DNA of 64,000 nucleotides from Pyxicephalus adspersus (Eukaryota > Chordata > Amphibia > Anura > Pyxicephalidae), in assembly GCF_032062135.1 (NCBI RefSeq), contig NC_092859.1, positions 84,230,291 to 84,294,290 of the forward strand, written 5' to 3'. Shown here in pieces: positions 26,347 through 40,561 of the stretch; position 1 is the stretch's first letter, and each line of letters opens with the position of its first letter. The notes under the pieces were generated by a model. It was not told the origin of the DNA, did not search any database, and worked only from the letters and a program-made list of their open reading frames with translations. Made by a program: the position numbers and the translations under genes.

Positions 26347-29300
26347 CATATATATATATACACACAAAAAAACTAAAGCAATAAGCTAAAACAATCTTCT
26401 TACAGTGCAGATCAATCAGAACAAAATATTTTGTTGTGATTGAAGTTTACTGTTAAAGCTGAACACCAAGCCGATATTAAAAGCAACAATAAACTATGCA
26501 GACATGTATTTATAAAAAAAAAAATGCAACTAGAATAATTACCTTAATTTGTGTCCATGTCTTTATGTGGCACATATTTAAACATTAGCTATTCCATTAA
26601 TGTGTAACCATTTCAATCAATGATACAAAATGATACAAAACTAACAGTCATTGGCTGTTCCAGAAATGATGAAAATGGAACCACCAGGAAGCGATGACAA
26701 TGGATGATTATGGAGGAACAAGATCTAATATTTATATTATAGCTCAGTAAATAGTAACATGAGGGCAGTTCAGAGCTTTGGCTGCTGGAATTGCCATCAA
26801 GGGATTTGAAAAGTCCATGCTTTGGTGAAGAAAGACTTTTAATAGTATAGTTAAAAGGCAGTTGTCCAGGAGACATTCATCATGCCAGCTATTACAGCAG
26901 TAATATATAAACAAGGCAAATTTAAAATAATAAAAAAGGAGAAATGTGATCCCTGCTGCAGTATTTGTACCTATCTGTACTTTATCTAATTGACATAAAT
27001 AAATGATACTTTACAAACTATGAAAATATTATAAAGATTTCCCCAATTTATTTTACAACATACCCCGAACACAAAACAGCTGCTGTAGGGCAAAACAGAC
27101 TAATTTTCTGGTGTATTTGGCTAATTAGTTTTACGGAACATAACAGGATTACAATGCGGAAACTCTTTGCATGTGTATCCAATAAAATCTAATAGGGGTC
27201 CCAGAATAATGGATTTCTCCTTTACAGGACCAAATTATTGTTAAAACTGTAGCACATCCTTCATTAAGCAGATGTCTTCCAACTAATTTGTTTTTTTGTG
27301 CTTTAGATGTCAAATATTGACAGATTTTAGCCTTTTTAAGGATGAATATAAAGAAAAGGCCATATGGCAGGGCAATATCGTCTACAACTTAAAATTACAC
27401 AAAAACAGATCATATAATGCCCATTATTCAAGCATTTAAGTTAAAAGGCCAAAAACATAAGTGTATGCTACCAGGCACAAAAAATAAATAAATAAAATAC
27501 TATGATGAGGAATAATTTCTGCATGGCTTTAAATGCTGTACCATTCTACCGGTTGAGGAGATTTCTGCTTACATTCTGTGTTGAACGAGAAAAAAAATCT
27601 CTTAAACAGAGGTAAAAAATGGCAAACAAAAGTTAACAGAGACCCTAACATTTTAACCTTTTCCCACTAATAATGTATAAACACAAATATAGTTCTTCAT
27701 TTTATTTTCCCCTCGAATGCAGTTTGCAATACTTAAGATAAATGATTGGTCGTTATTGGTTGATAATCTGCTAAAACTGAAATACTATTTCTAGTGTATT
27801 GAACTGGGTTCTGCTATAAAGTATTGTGTGTACAAGCAACTTTTTGGTTTTCATCATTTAATAATCTCCAACCATTAGCCTAAAATATTGCAAAAAGTAT
27901 TTATTTCTTTAGCTGGTCCTATGCAAGTCACTAAAAGAAAGAAAAAAAAGTAAAATAAACCCAAAAAAGTGCCATAAAGGAACCACAAAAGTTTCTAAAA
28001 CATTGGGCCTGATTTATTAAAGCTCTCCAAGGCTTGTACTAAAATGGAGCGAGACAATGTAGTTTTAATATTGCATGAAATAGATTTCCTAAAAAAGCTA
28101 CGCACACAATGAATCCCCCATGGGCTGATGAGGTTAGGAGAAGAAGGAGAATGTAAATCCCCAAGCAAAGGCTGTGGAAAACATAGTTATCTTTGGAACT
28201 GTGTCAGCTGACAAAGCTTCCTGAATGGCATAGCAGAACATAAGCTGGCAGGCTAAGGAGACTTACAGTACAAGAGAACTCCAATAAAACGTGTCTTAGG
28301 TTAACACAAAGGAAAGACGATCAGGCAGAAGGGAGATAAAATCCTACAGAGTAGTATCATGGGCGAGGATCACATTTCTGCGTTTGATGAATGTCTTTTA
28401 TCAGAATAGTGACATAGCAGTGACTAATTTCCTCTGTATAGTTTTGGGTATCATTACCATAAAGGTTGTGTTGGTCATATACAGGTAGACCGGCCAACAA
28501 ATACCATTTATCTATTCTAATCTAAACTCCAAATGTCTCACCTAAATAAAATGTATTTGTATATTATCCTCTGATTATCATACCTTTATATTTGTTCCTG
28601 TGAAGTTTTGCTCCTGAGATATTTCCACCTTCTGCTTGTATACTTATTTCCAGTCTACAGGCAAAAAGTAGAATATCTCAGGATAACGATAACCGAGACA
28701 CAAAGTAGCTAATCAATGACAGATGAAAAAATGAGAGCTGTTGTGTTCTATGAAGAGGAAGAAGGCACGCAAGCACCACAGAAAGGAACAGCAGATTGAT
28801 GAACAATGTCAGGGGACTGCTGTACACATGCCAGATTTTCACCTGAGACTAACATAACTGTTCTACATTTAAAAAAAACATTTAAAGTCTGCAGCCACTG
28901 CCATTCCTTTAGCCCTTGAACTCTCCTGCTGTGCACGCTTCCTTTTAGGTTGAACTGTTTAACTTCTAAACACTCTCTCTAGGACACATCACCATGTTTT
29001 ACCTTTTTGTGTAAAAATAAATTTGTATTAATTGTTCCCCCTGCAGTAGAATAGGAGATTCTAATGAGCCATTATTACAATACAATACTTTCCCCCCTTA
29101 TTCACCCAGTACCATGCACACCTTCTAAGGCTACAAAAACCCTAGCAATGCTTCTCGTCCGATAATAGGCTCAGGGCCGATATCTGACGAGAATCTGGCG
29201 TGTGTACAGTGCCCATCGTCCGAACGACCGTCCTGGCGGATCCATGGACGACAAACAATCTTAATGGAAGTGAAGGGGAGAGAGCGCAGCGGGGTGCCGC

Positions 29301-32300
29301 TCTGTCGTTTTCCCCCTCCTCTCTTCATAGGGCAGAACAGTGCAGTATGTACAGCACTCATTCATGCATTGTGCAGCCGTTAGTCATTGGAAAGGATCGG
29401 GAAAGATCACACAAAAGAAACACCTCCTGTAACATCCAACTTAAGCAATGCTGCAGCCTATAAATGAGAAAAACAACAAACATCAAGCACACACAACGTT
29501 ATTGCTATGAAAGCTGTGGAACATGGAGTTCAGTCTCTCGTTTTATAATGTGCACCAAGATGAAAACAAACAAGAAAACACATGTGGCCTGATTTATTAA
29601 AGCTCTCCAAAGGTAAAGAGAATTCACTTCTATCAATGAAGCTAGGTGATCCAGCAAACCTGGAGTGGATCTTACTCAAGATTCAAAACATTTGCTAGCC
29701 ATTGCAGGTTTGCTGGATCACCCAGTTTTACAGATAAAAGCGTATTCTCTCCAGCTTTAATAAATCAAGCCCATTAAGTGGACAAGCACTTATTCTAGAC
29801 CTAGACCAACAACAATTAAAGCACATTTTTTGTTAATGTGCGAGACCAATTGTAAGCAATGTCACAGATATTTGTAAAATTTTTAGTGGAAATAAAACTG
29901 TCTAAAGAAAAAAAATTATTCAATTTTAGGTAAGCAACAATATTAAATTAAGGATATCTAGACTAAAATTACCAATCACCTACATATGACAAATACTAGA
30001 ATCAGATAAAAGCAAAAATGTAAGTGTAACACTTACCTGTGGCTTATGTGCAAGGCAGATGTAGAATGAACAGATTCAATTGGGTCTTCCACCTCATAAA
30101 TAGTTGCATCACATTCATTTATATCTGAAACTAAAGTAAATGGCAGATTTTCATATTCCGGGATTTCTTCATAGTGACATATATTTTCATACTGTGGAAT
30201 ATCAGACTCTTTTATATCTGCTGCAGATGCCACCTCTGATTTCGTTGTTACAAAACTGTCATCTAAGGACTTTGAGGTGGGGTTATTTACAGTACTCTCA
30301 TTCTTATTTTTATGTTTTTTCCTGGATAAAGGACTGAAGGAATCAGCAGAATGTGTTTTTGAAGGTTTTGTCTTCCTCTCTAAAGTTGGTGATGTTGAAT
30401 GTCCAGTACAGGAAAATATATCAGAGGGGCTGCTGTCTCCTGACAAACTTCCACGGGATAGGAATTTCTGAAAGTCATTTTTTATGACGCAAACAGACAG
30501 TTTTAGGTTTAGGAACTTTTTTAATGTGCTCTTTTTAGGACTTTCATTTCTGTGGTTTTCTATTCTATTCATATCCACAGAAGACAAAGACTTTGCTCTT
30601 GGTTTGGTGAGTGGATTTGTACTGTCATTACTTATAGAATTTTTTAGTGATTCTGGGCTTCCTAAAAAAGGTAGGATTGGGTGCTCCAACTTCCATGATG
30701 GTTTTTCTGAAGTCTGTGATGGATTTTGGAAAGTTCCCCCATGCCCTAAAGTACTATAAGAAGAACTTCCGTCATTAGAACTGTGAAGTTTTTCCTCAGA
30801 AGCAGCTTTCTTAAGCAGACCAGCTGCTGGTAGGCTTAATCTTTGTGGTTTTTTTGGAGCAACTCTTGGTGAATTTGCTGCTGGTGGGTTAGATGTAAGG
30901 TGCTTTTCTACAGAAACATTCTTCACAAGCAGTTGCTGTTCATAAATTAGTTTCAGTTGTTTGGGTAAGCTCATTGAGAGTGAACTGCACCTTTTAAAAT
31001 TGTTTTCATCCTCAGGTAAAGATTTACTTGCAGTTTCATTTACCACACCAGTTGAAGTCAATTCCGTACTTGAACTGACAACACTAGAATCAGACTTTAG
31101 AATATTCTGATACCTTAAATCTAAAGTATTAGGTATATTGTATTCATCATTAGAATTGTCAACTTCATTATGTCCCTGCTTAAGGGTTGCTTGTGAATTA
31201 TCACTTAAAGTTTCCTGATCACAATTGTATTCTGAGGTGCCATCCACACAGTCCTGTCTTACAAGACACTGTGGTCGTAACTTCCTTGGTTTTGGAACTG
31301 GAAGGGATTTGTGTGGAGGTGGAGTTCGTGGTAGAAATTTAGTCTTTCTACTGTGCTCTGTTGATAATGACCCTTTGTCAAGTTGTATACCATTGCTTCC
31401 TTTTACATGATCAAGGGTTTCAAGCTCTGAATGAGTTATAACAACATCCTGACAAGGAGCAGAAGACTTATTTACTAATACATTATGGGTTTTTGTGTTA
31501 CTAGTAAGTCCATCCATATTTGAAAGATGTATGTCACACTCACTGGATTCAGTTGAAGATGGAATAACATTGTGGCCTGTTGGCCTAATGCCTTTCTCAG
31601 AGTTTGCATTGTATCCATTGGCAAAAATATTATGAGTTAAAACATCTTTAACTTTGTCTTCTAAAATACTGGCCCTCAGAATGACTTGGTTTGCTTTAGC
31701 CAACTTGTCCTGTTGATTGCAAGGTTTCCATCTTGATCTTACACAAGGACCCGGTTGCCCACGTATTTTCTTATTTTCTAAGTTTTCTAGCTGTTCTATT
31801 ACCTTTTGGGTTTTCTGAAAGGAATCCCCATTTTTAAGTTTGTGACCGCAGTCAAAATTGCAGGAACACGGTGAAATGATAAAGGTTAAGCTTTCCTTGT
31901 TAGCTGGGGTTTCATGTTGATAAATCACCTTTTCAGACTCAGCACCTTGGTGTTCATCATTGTTGATTCCATTTGATTTATTGTTGCTTTGTTTCTGCTC
32001 TTCAGAGATAGATGAACTTTGAAGGACCTTTGGCTTTGGAGCAATTGTTGGCTTTAATTTCTTTGAAGCCGGTGCTACTTTGGCTTGAACTAAATCTGGC
32101 TTAGGAGCAACTGGTGGTGGGCTAGGTTTCTGAACTGATACATGTTTCGGCTTTGGAGCTATTGGAGGCTTCTTGATATCTGTTAAAAAAATTTAAAACA
32201 GGTAAATACCATTTTTAAATAACTTACAAAACATGCTGGTATTAACTGTAATAACTGCGACAATGATGTACAACAGTTTACCTATAGAAACAACGTATTA

Positions 32301-34262
32301 CAAATGGAATTGTATAGAATTATGCTACATGACTGTATCTAAAATCAGCAACTTCACCTATTTTACCATTATATGAGTTTTGTGTAATACTCTGCAGACA
32401 GAAAACATACAGCATCTTCAAGAGTCAATAGAAATGTGCTTTGGGAAGCCTGTGTATCTCATCTTTGTTTTCAGTATTATCATCACCTGCAATTTTTATA
32501 GGTATAAAAACTCATACAGTGTGACAGCTTGTCCATAGAGTCCCGAATTGACTAGCTGTATGCAGAAGATGTATATGTAATATAGGCCAGGGCCATTTAC
32601 ATTTAGAAAAATATTTTTTGCATAAAATTTAAAATTCTAGCAAGATCTATTGGGAAATTCTTCCATCATACCATGTTTTAGATGAAAATCATTCATGAAT
32701 ATCATGAAACTATCATTCTTCCTGAACTGGAAATACATAAAGTATTACAGGAAAAACATAAGTGTATTCAAATTTACACCAATCTCCTTCAGCCACTCCA
32801 TGCAGGATCTTCTGAAATAATTCAAGTTTTAAAGAACCCCTACTAAAACCATTTTGTGGGGGGAAAACCTCCTAAACTGGTGGCCTTTGAAAAAAAGGCC
32901 TCCTACTCCTGCTAGCTAGAATAACACCGTTATAGACACCTTTGAACATCACTGAAGTCATGCAGCTGGCACCACCAAACGGTGTTAGACACAGAACAAT
33001 GCAGGCATCATCAAAATGTGTGGTCAACTGGCCACTTTAAGGACCCCTAGAAAGCTCTAGAGGAATTGTGGGGTTCTACATAACCCAGGTAGAGAATGGC
33101 TGATCCAGAAACTAACTTCTCCAGGACAAGGAGAATATTTTCTAACAGCAATTTGTACATCAACTTTTCTGAGTTTAAGAGGCAGAAAGAACCCTTATTT
33201 GGTTTGTTTAGAAACGTATTATTTTCATCATATACAGGGGTTACAAGAAAAATATTGACAAATAGGAATTTTTTATGACTGGGAAGTGCAACAGTGCTTA
33301 CATGCAAAATAAGTAAAAAGTTAGTCAGCTATGTTCCCTGTATGCCAAAAAAATCAATTTTTACTAAAACCAACCTTTAAAAATAAATTCCAGTATAAAT
33401 AGAAACTACCCTTGCAATGATATTTTAAGTAACTTTTACCTGCCTCAATTCCTTGGCAGCCAGTGAGTGTCTCATTCCTCTGGTCAACATTGTTCCTACT
33501 CTACCATACAGTAAACCCAGCCTGTTACCAACTTGTAAGTTTGAATTAAAGTTGTTCCAGCAAAGAATACAGTTTGTGATGTTAATAAAATGCATATACT
33601 GCTTTTTGTGTACTATGAAAATTGAAATGGAGTTACTTTTTTTGATGGAGTTATTTTNNNNNNNNNNNNNNNNNNNNNNNNNNNNNNNNNNNNNNNNNNN
33701 NNNNNNNNNNNNNNNNNNNNNNNNNNNNNNNNNNNNNNNNNNNNNNNNNNNNNNNNNNNNNNNNNNNNNNNNNNNNNNNNNNNNNNNNNNNNNNNNNNNN
33801 NNNNNNNNNNNNNNNNNNNNNNNNNNNNNNNNNNNNNNNNNNNNNNNNNNNNNNNNNNNNNNNNNNNNNNNNNNNNNNNNNNNNNNNNNNNNNNNNNNNN
33901 NNNNNNNNNNNNNNNNNNNNNNNNNNNNNNNNNNNNNNNNNNNNNNNNNNNNNNNNNNNNNNNNNNNNNNNNNNNNNNNNNNNNNNNNNNNNNNNNNNNN
34001 NNNNNNNNNNNNNNNNNNNNNNNNNNNNNNNNNNNNNNNNNNNNNNNNNNNNNNNNNNNNNNNNNNNNNNNNNNNNNNNNNNNNNNNNNNNNNNNNNNNN
34101 NNNNNNNNNNNNNNNNNNNNNNNNNNNNNNNNNNNNNNNNNNNNNNNNNNNNNNNNNNNNNNNNNNNNNNNNNNNNNNNNNNNNNNNNNNNNNNNNNNNN
34201 NNNNNNNNNNNNNNNNNNNNNNNNNNNNNNNNNNNNNNNNNNNNNNNNNNNNNNNNNNNNNN

Positions 34263-34308
<46 letters not shown>

Positions 34309-37300
34309 AAATATGTACAAGGATTGCAAAATCATAATGTGCATTTTTTATTTCCAATAAATTCCAATTATATGTTTAATATAATATGTTTTATACTTTG
34401 CCAAAAATTACCTCCATAATATACAGATAAAATACATATGCGGGAGCTGTTTTAGCTGCCAACAGACAACTGTCCATCCAATCCCAAGTCACAAGACATG
34501 GCACAGTGAGGTGGATAACAGCAATTAGAGTTGAATAGGTCATCAGTTTGGTCTCTATGGTATTTTCCTTGTCGATAAATCTGCACACTGTACATCTGAC
34601 TGACTCCAATTCCTATCCCCATTTACCAGTGTTACCAACTGCCACTTTATAGGGCATTAGAAACTAAAGATAAAGGTAGAACTAGATGAAGTTGTGTTTA
34701 GATGTCTCTTAGATTGTAAGCTATTTTGGGCAAGGTACTCTGCTCCTCCTGTGTCACTGTTACTATCCATCTGTATTTTGCAACCCCTATTTAATGAACA
34801 GCGCTACGTAATATTTTGGCACTATATAAATACAGCCTAACATTATTAAGTCTGGAGTATAGCTTTAATGTAAAAAAAACTCCCTGCAGGTTTATTTTTC
34901 CAGTTTTATACCTTACTAGCAATTACAAGCACACAACAGTGATACCAGCACACACAGGGATGTGTTGAGGGATTACCCAGGTCATCCAATCATCCAAAAA
35001 GTAGGTGAGGCCAGAACAAAACAGAACAAAGCAAATATTTGTTAAGTGTAAGCATAGATTACTTTACCAGTAATATCAAGTTGCTCCAACTGATTCATGG
35101 AAGCAAAAAAATAGGATTACACAGTTTATTATCAGCCTTTACCTGGACCAGATTAAAACATTTTTCACCCAATTGCAAATGGTTAAAAATGCATCAGGTT
35201 TCCTGGATCACCTAGATTCTCCCATGGCAGTCTATGTCCTCCAGTTTTTTACTAAACCAGGCTTGATGACAGGGCATCCAGCATTCCCTAAACCAGATTA
35301 CAGACGGCCTTTGAATACTTTCCATTTAGTTGGTAAAACTTTCTACTTGTTCTATAGCAAGTAAAACTGCAATAATTGTATTGTACAAAATATAGAAATG
35401 ATTTTGTGGTTTTTCAGAATTCCTTATAGTATATGGCATCTCAAAGAAATCACTTGCTTTAGACTGTAACCATTACCTGGAAATTAAAAAAACATAATAC
35501 AAGCAATTCAAGGCACCTGCAATCCATACACAGATGCACTGTTATTTTGCACCATATGTTTCCTCAACAGTCAGAAAAGTGCCCCAGGAGCAGTAAAGAA
35601 ATCATTGCAATACATATTAATTACTTTGCATTAGTCATCAGACTTGTCTTATTTATTATTCCAGTAAGAGTGTGTCATGTTTTGGTTTAATGTTAGAATC
35701 AGAACTGCTGCAGACAGGTATTGGCAGGATGTGTCGTTATTATACATCACACAGCCTTGCAGAATGTAATATCTGTAAAATGTATGCAATTTTATGGATT
35801 TGGATCAATTTTACTTCTGTAGGTTTACACAATTTTTATCTTCCACAAATCTGGCAAACTGATGATATCCAGATGATGTGGTGATATACAACAGTTTCTG
35901 GATTTATGCACATGTGGGCCAAGATGTATAGCATGATTCTAGCACGTGAATTTCTAAAACAGAAAATTCTACTAACGGTATTTCTCCCCATGTACTTTAG
36001 GCTATACAGACCTTATCAATTAACCCTGAGCACATTGCTAACGTTATGTCAAATGCCATACATTCTTTCAATTCTCCTTATTGGAAATGTTTCCAGTAAA
36101 TGGTTGTGCTAGCCTTGGATCAGAAGATTGTAAAAGTTACCAAGAAAGCTTTGCTATATTGTTTCCTTGGTCCTCCTTTTCATATCTGTTACCAGGAAAT
36201 CTTTGCTATATTGTTTCCTTGGTCCTCCTTTTCATATACGTTACCAGGAAATCTTTGCTATATTGTTTCATTGGTCCCCCTTTCCATATCTGTATCAGAA
36301 TATCAGAGGTAGATAGTATTTAAATATGATCATTACTTTTGTATTTCTAAGTTAAAATTAACACATTTAAAAAAAATACATAGTTAAACCTTAATAAAAT
36401 GTAATATAATATTATTACCACTCCTTTGATTTTATAGCTGCATTTTTTCCATATTTCAGGCTTTTTTGCTTTTACTTTGATTTAGATATCCTGCCAATAA
36501 CACAATTACTGTCATAGGGTGGCTTCACTTCTTCTTCAAAAGAAAAAAAAAGGTGAACTGGGAATGGCTGAAAACATAGCTAGAGAGTTCAGTAAAGCAG
36601 CAAATTAGAGTACAGACATTTAGAACTAGGTGGATATCTGTCAGGATCAGCAGGCATTCATCAGTACTTGCAGTGTTAGATAGAATAATTGGCATTGTCA
36701 AAAAGTTTGGAAAGTATGTGTTTTTAATAATGGGAACCTTCAAACATACAAAAATCGCACTCATTAGTTTTCAGTTGTTACACAGAAAAACAAAAATACT
36801 TATAAGCAGGATTATGACCGAACATCTCATCACTTTCTCTATAGTTTTTGTTTTTTAAATAGTATGAAGCTCTCTTACTTCCTTCTCCACCCATCGTTGT
36901 ACTGGTGTGATTGTGTATGCTATAATTAGGAATGTTTCTGGGCTTTCCGCTAACAAATAGTCAGTACTACCTTATGACAAATGTGTTCAGTGAAGGGTCA
37001 CAGTGCCTGAGCAAAGGTGTGCAATGACTTGTCTCCAACTCTGCCTCAAACTTTGATATTTTACCTAATAGCTAGCTGTATATAATAGTGAAAAACCAAG
37101 AGCCAAAAATTTGGAGAACTTTGAAGCTGCTACCCTGACAACTTTAATCCTATTTACCAAACACAAGGGTAAAAAAGCATGGTTTAAGTTGTTTTTTAAA
37201 TTATTATTATAAATAAGATGATTGGACCTATAAAATATTTATAGTGTCCACAACTTTGCTTCTGTTCATTTGTCAACCTGATTGCTATTAGAATTTGGCT

Positions 37301-40300
37301 GGGCTGTAGTAAGGCCCTGGCCCGGCATAATTGTAGCTCAGACACCAATCCTCCGATACATGGGCAATACGGTGGCTCAGAGGTTAGCACTCTGGCCCTT
37401 GCAGCGCTAGGTCCCTGGTTCAAATCTCGGCCAGGACACTATCTCCATGGAGTTTGCAGGTTTTCCCCGTGTTTGCGTGGGTTTCCTCAGCGTACTCCGG
37501 TTTCCTCCCACATTCTAAAAACATGCAGTTAGGTTAATTGGCTTCCCCCAAAAATTGACCTTAGACTATACCAAAGACATATGAGGGTAGGGACATTAGA
37601 TTGTGAGCCCCTTTGAGGGACAGTTAGTGACATGACTGTGGACTTTGTACAGCGCTGTGTAATATGTCAAGCCCTGAGAGGGTAGTTGACCCATTCTAGG
37701 GTTTGGCGGAGGACCAGGAGCCCACAGATACAGATAAAGCCAAGAGGTAACTAACAACCATAATGTAAATCAGAGACAGGTCAGGGTCAGAGGTAATACA
37801 CAGGTAACTTTGTTGATTCAGGAAGGCAGAAGAAGAAGAGATCTGAGTTCCAGGGAGGGGTTTGGTCCAGGCAGCAGGCAAAGAAGGTCAGATGAAGCAA
37901 AAGTGATAATGAATAGGCAGAAGATAAATGCACCCTTAGCAGTAAGAAGTTCAACCCAGCTAAAATGATAAACTTAAAAAAAACAACCCCTTTATAGAAG
38001 TTAAAAAAGATAACACTAGATAAGTCCATCTTGTCTAACGTACAGTCCTGCAGAGTAAAATGTAGATGTTGCAGTGTACTACTGGACCCAGGAGTCTGAG
38101 CAGCGAAAGATCTGGGGCCAGCCGTCCAACCACATTGATGGACAAGGAAGAGGAGAGTGAAATCTTACAAATGTATGCAAAATTCACAGAATTTGAAGTC
38201 TGCGGTCCCATTGCAGATTTTCCTTACACCCCCAGTTTGATAGAACTGTGACAACAAGTCAGTGGAAATATCTGAGTCATAGATCCAGAAAGTAGTATCC
38301 AAAAGTATTAGAAGAGCATACACCGAAACTTACATTTCATATACTATATAGATCTGTAAATTCAGTAATATATTGCATATCCAAAAGGCTAACATGTTTA
38401 AATCATAAATAACATCCATCTCCTCCTTTGGCAATGAAAACTCTGTGATGTACTTTGGTAGAAGACTATAGTAACTGTGTGGGCTGTGATCTCATGGCTT
38501 ATTAATGATTTGGGCAGACAAAACACATCCCTGTCATGTAGGTGTATGTAATTTTCCACAAGGACAGAAAGGAGAAAAAAAAGCTGCAGGAAATGTTGTA
38601 GCTGTCAGATCGATTTTAATAAACTGTAATAAATACATAAACTCACATATAATCTGAACAATAATTTTAGACTGCTAAATGTAATGCCATTTCAAACCTT
38701 TAGTATTTTAGTCATATATAATTTGATGTATTTTTCAGACATTTTATTATAACTCGTAACAGTTATATACTCGTAACAGTTTGAACCACTTTATTAGTCT
38801 TCAGAGCATTTCTCCGCACTAGATCATTTCAACAACTTGTTAACAAACTTTAGACAAAAATCAAACTTTTTAGATAAAATTACTACAGCTTGGTAATGGC
38901 TCACGGACAAACTAAAGGCAGGCAGACCTCTCTCCCTGCTCTTATGATTCCTCAGTATTGAAGCATCCCCACTTGTTGGTTCTAACATACCAAGATACTC
39001 AGGGGACAGTTGCCCAGTATTTAGCCAGTGGCCCACACGTGCTTTTAATAAGGAAAATATGACAAAATCCTTCAGCTTTACCACTCCAACACTCATATGT
39101 CTCTCTTCCAGAAACACCATTTCACCCTGTGACCTTATAATATTACTAGCACCATGCTGGCCCCTAAGCTAAAGTTGTAGATTAGTTAAAAAAAGGCAGA
39201 AAGTGTTTATAGCATCCCTTATGGACAAAATATATAGAAGTACATTTTTTCTCAATAATAAAGCCAATAATTTACAGACATGTCAGTCCTAAAGGCAGGG
39301 TAGGTGCATATATTTTTAGATTTTAAACATGAGAAGTTCATTCTAAATACAGTGGTGTAACTGTAGAGAATTTGCTGTCTATTAAAAAAGGATGGATACT
39401 CATACTGGCCCCTAAAATCATCAAGTGTTACACATATGGTTAGTTCATAGAATACAGGAAAGGAATGTCATAGACGACAAATACATAAACTGCAGATTCA
39501 TATGTGAACAAAGACACATTTGTTGGTAATCTTTCATGAAAAAATGCATGACAATCACACTTGTGCTAGGACTGAATAAACTCCCTCACATGTGTGTGAA
39601 TTATGTCATTCTTGTCAATCAAGATGGCCAAAGACCCAACACCAGGAAAAAGATCTGATGAAGACGGCAGCACCTGCAGAGAAGAATTGTGATCAGGCAC
39701 CAAGGTATTTTATTGCAGAGGGAACATCATCTGTCTCTTTTGCAATAAAGGACCAGCCTGGTCACAATTGTTTTAGTTTTCAGGTATAGTTCTAATTGAT
39801 TTTTTAGTTCTCAACCTTTAGAAGCAATTACTGCAAACAAGAAATTCAAAGAGCTGTCAATAGGCCTTCACCTGTCAACAAGCACTTTCATAAAATGTTC
39901 AGAAAATCAAACATTACTTTTGTTAACAACCTTTTTTACTTGGGCAAACATTACTTTCTATCATACAGGTAAATAACATCTTGATATTGTAATTGGCATA
40001 CTGTTTTTCAGTCTGCACTAAGACACAAGTATTATTACAGCTGACCCCACAACAGTTTGGTTTCTGATGACATAATCAACAGAGCTAATTTTTAGCTTTT
40101 GTCATGTGGGAACTCCAAAAGAAAATATGAACCTGAAAAAAAACATTACTTTTAATGCACAGAAAAATTGTGGACTAGGGTCCCTGATCATTGTCCTTGC
40201 CATACATGTCTACTAAACAATGTTATGACCTTACATCTATTTTTTGACCTTCTTTTACACCGCACATCTATTTATCACCTCTTTCAAAGCAGATTGTCAA

Positions 40301-40475
40301 AATAAGCTCTGAGTGGAATTAAAGTAGAATAAGGTTCCTCTCAGGTGTCAATGTCTTGCATTAGGCAGCAGGTGTGTGGAGTGGTTTCTAATAAGGCCAA
40401 AAGACAAATGTTTCACCAGAAGTCAAATTGTACAAACTCCAACATGCACAACCTAGCAGTTCACAAGTATGACAT

Positions 40476-40512
<37 letters not shown>

Positions 40513-40513
40513 C

Positions 40514-40561
<48 letters not shown>

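Larger units (their letters stand above)
24127..30036 (-). other. FGD6: FGD6 intron 2
   Basis: Holds the 30-base microexon candidate, fragments of a fold-back MITE at 25559-25613 and 28005-28040, a full copy at 29586-29772, a retroelement tail at 26038-26112, a (TG)n(TA)n tract at 26299-26366 and a diverged TAA-flanked MITE at about 29129-29440. Confidence 0.8.

Noticed and set aside
30140..30759. Three plus-strand frames of 64-91 codons
   Set aside because: They are antisense shadows of FGD6 exon 2.
33425..34357. Long open frames of 219-310 codons on both strands
   Set aside because: They run through the 605 N gap and the TA repeat; nothing is encoded by visible sequence.
37363..37440. tRNA gene-like A and B boxes
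   Set aside because: They belong to a SINE head with a SINE body and tail attached, not to a functional tRNA gene.
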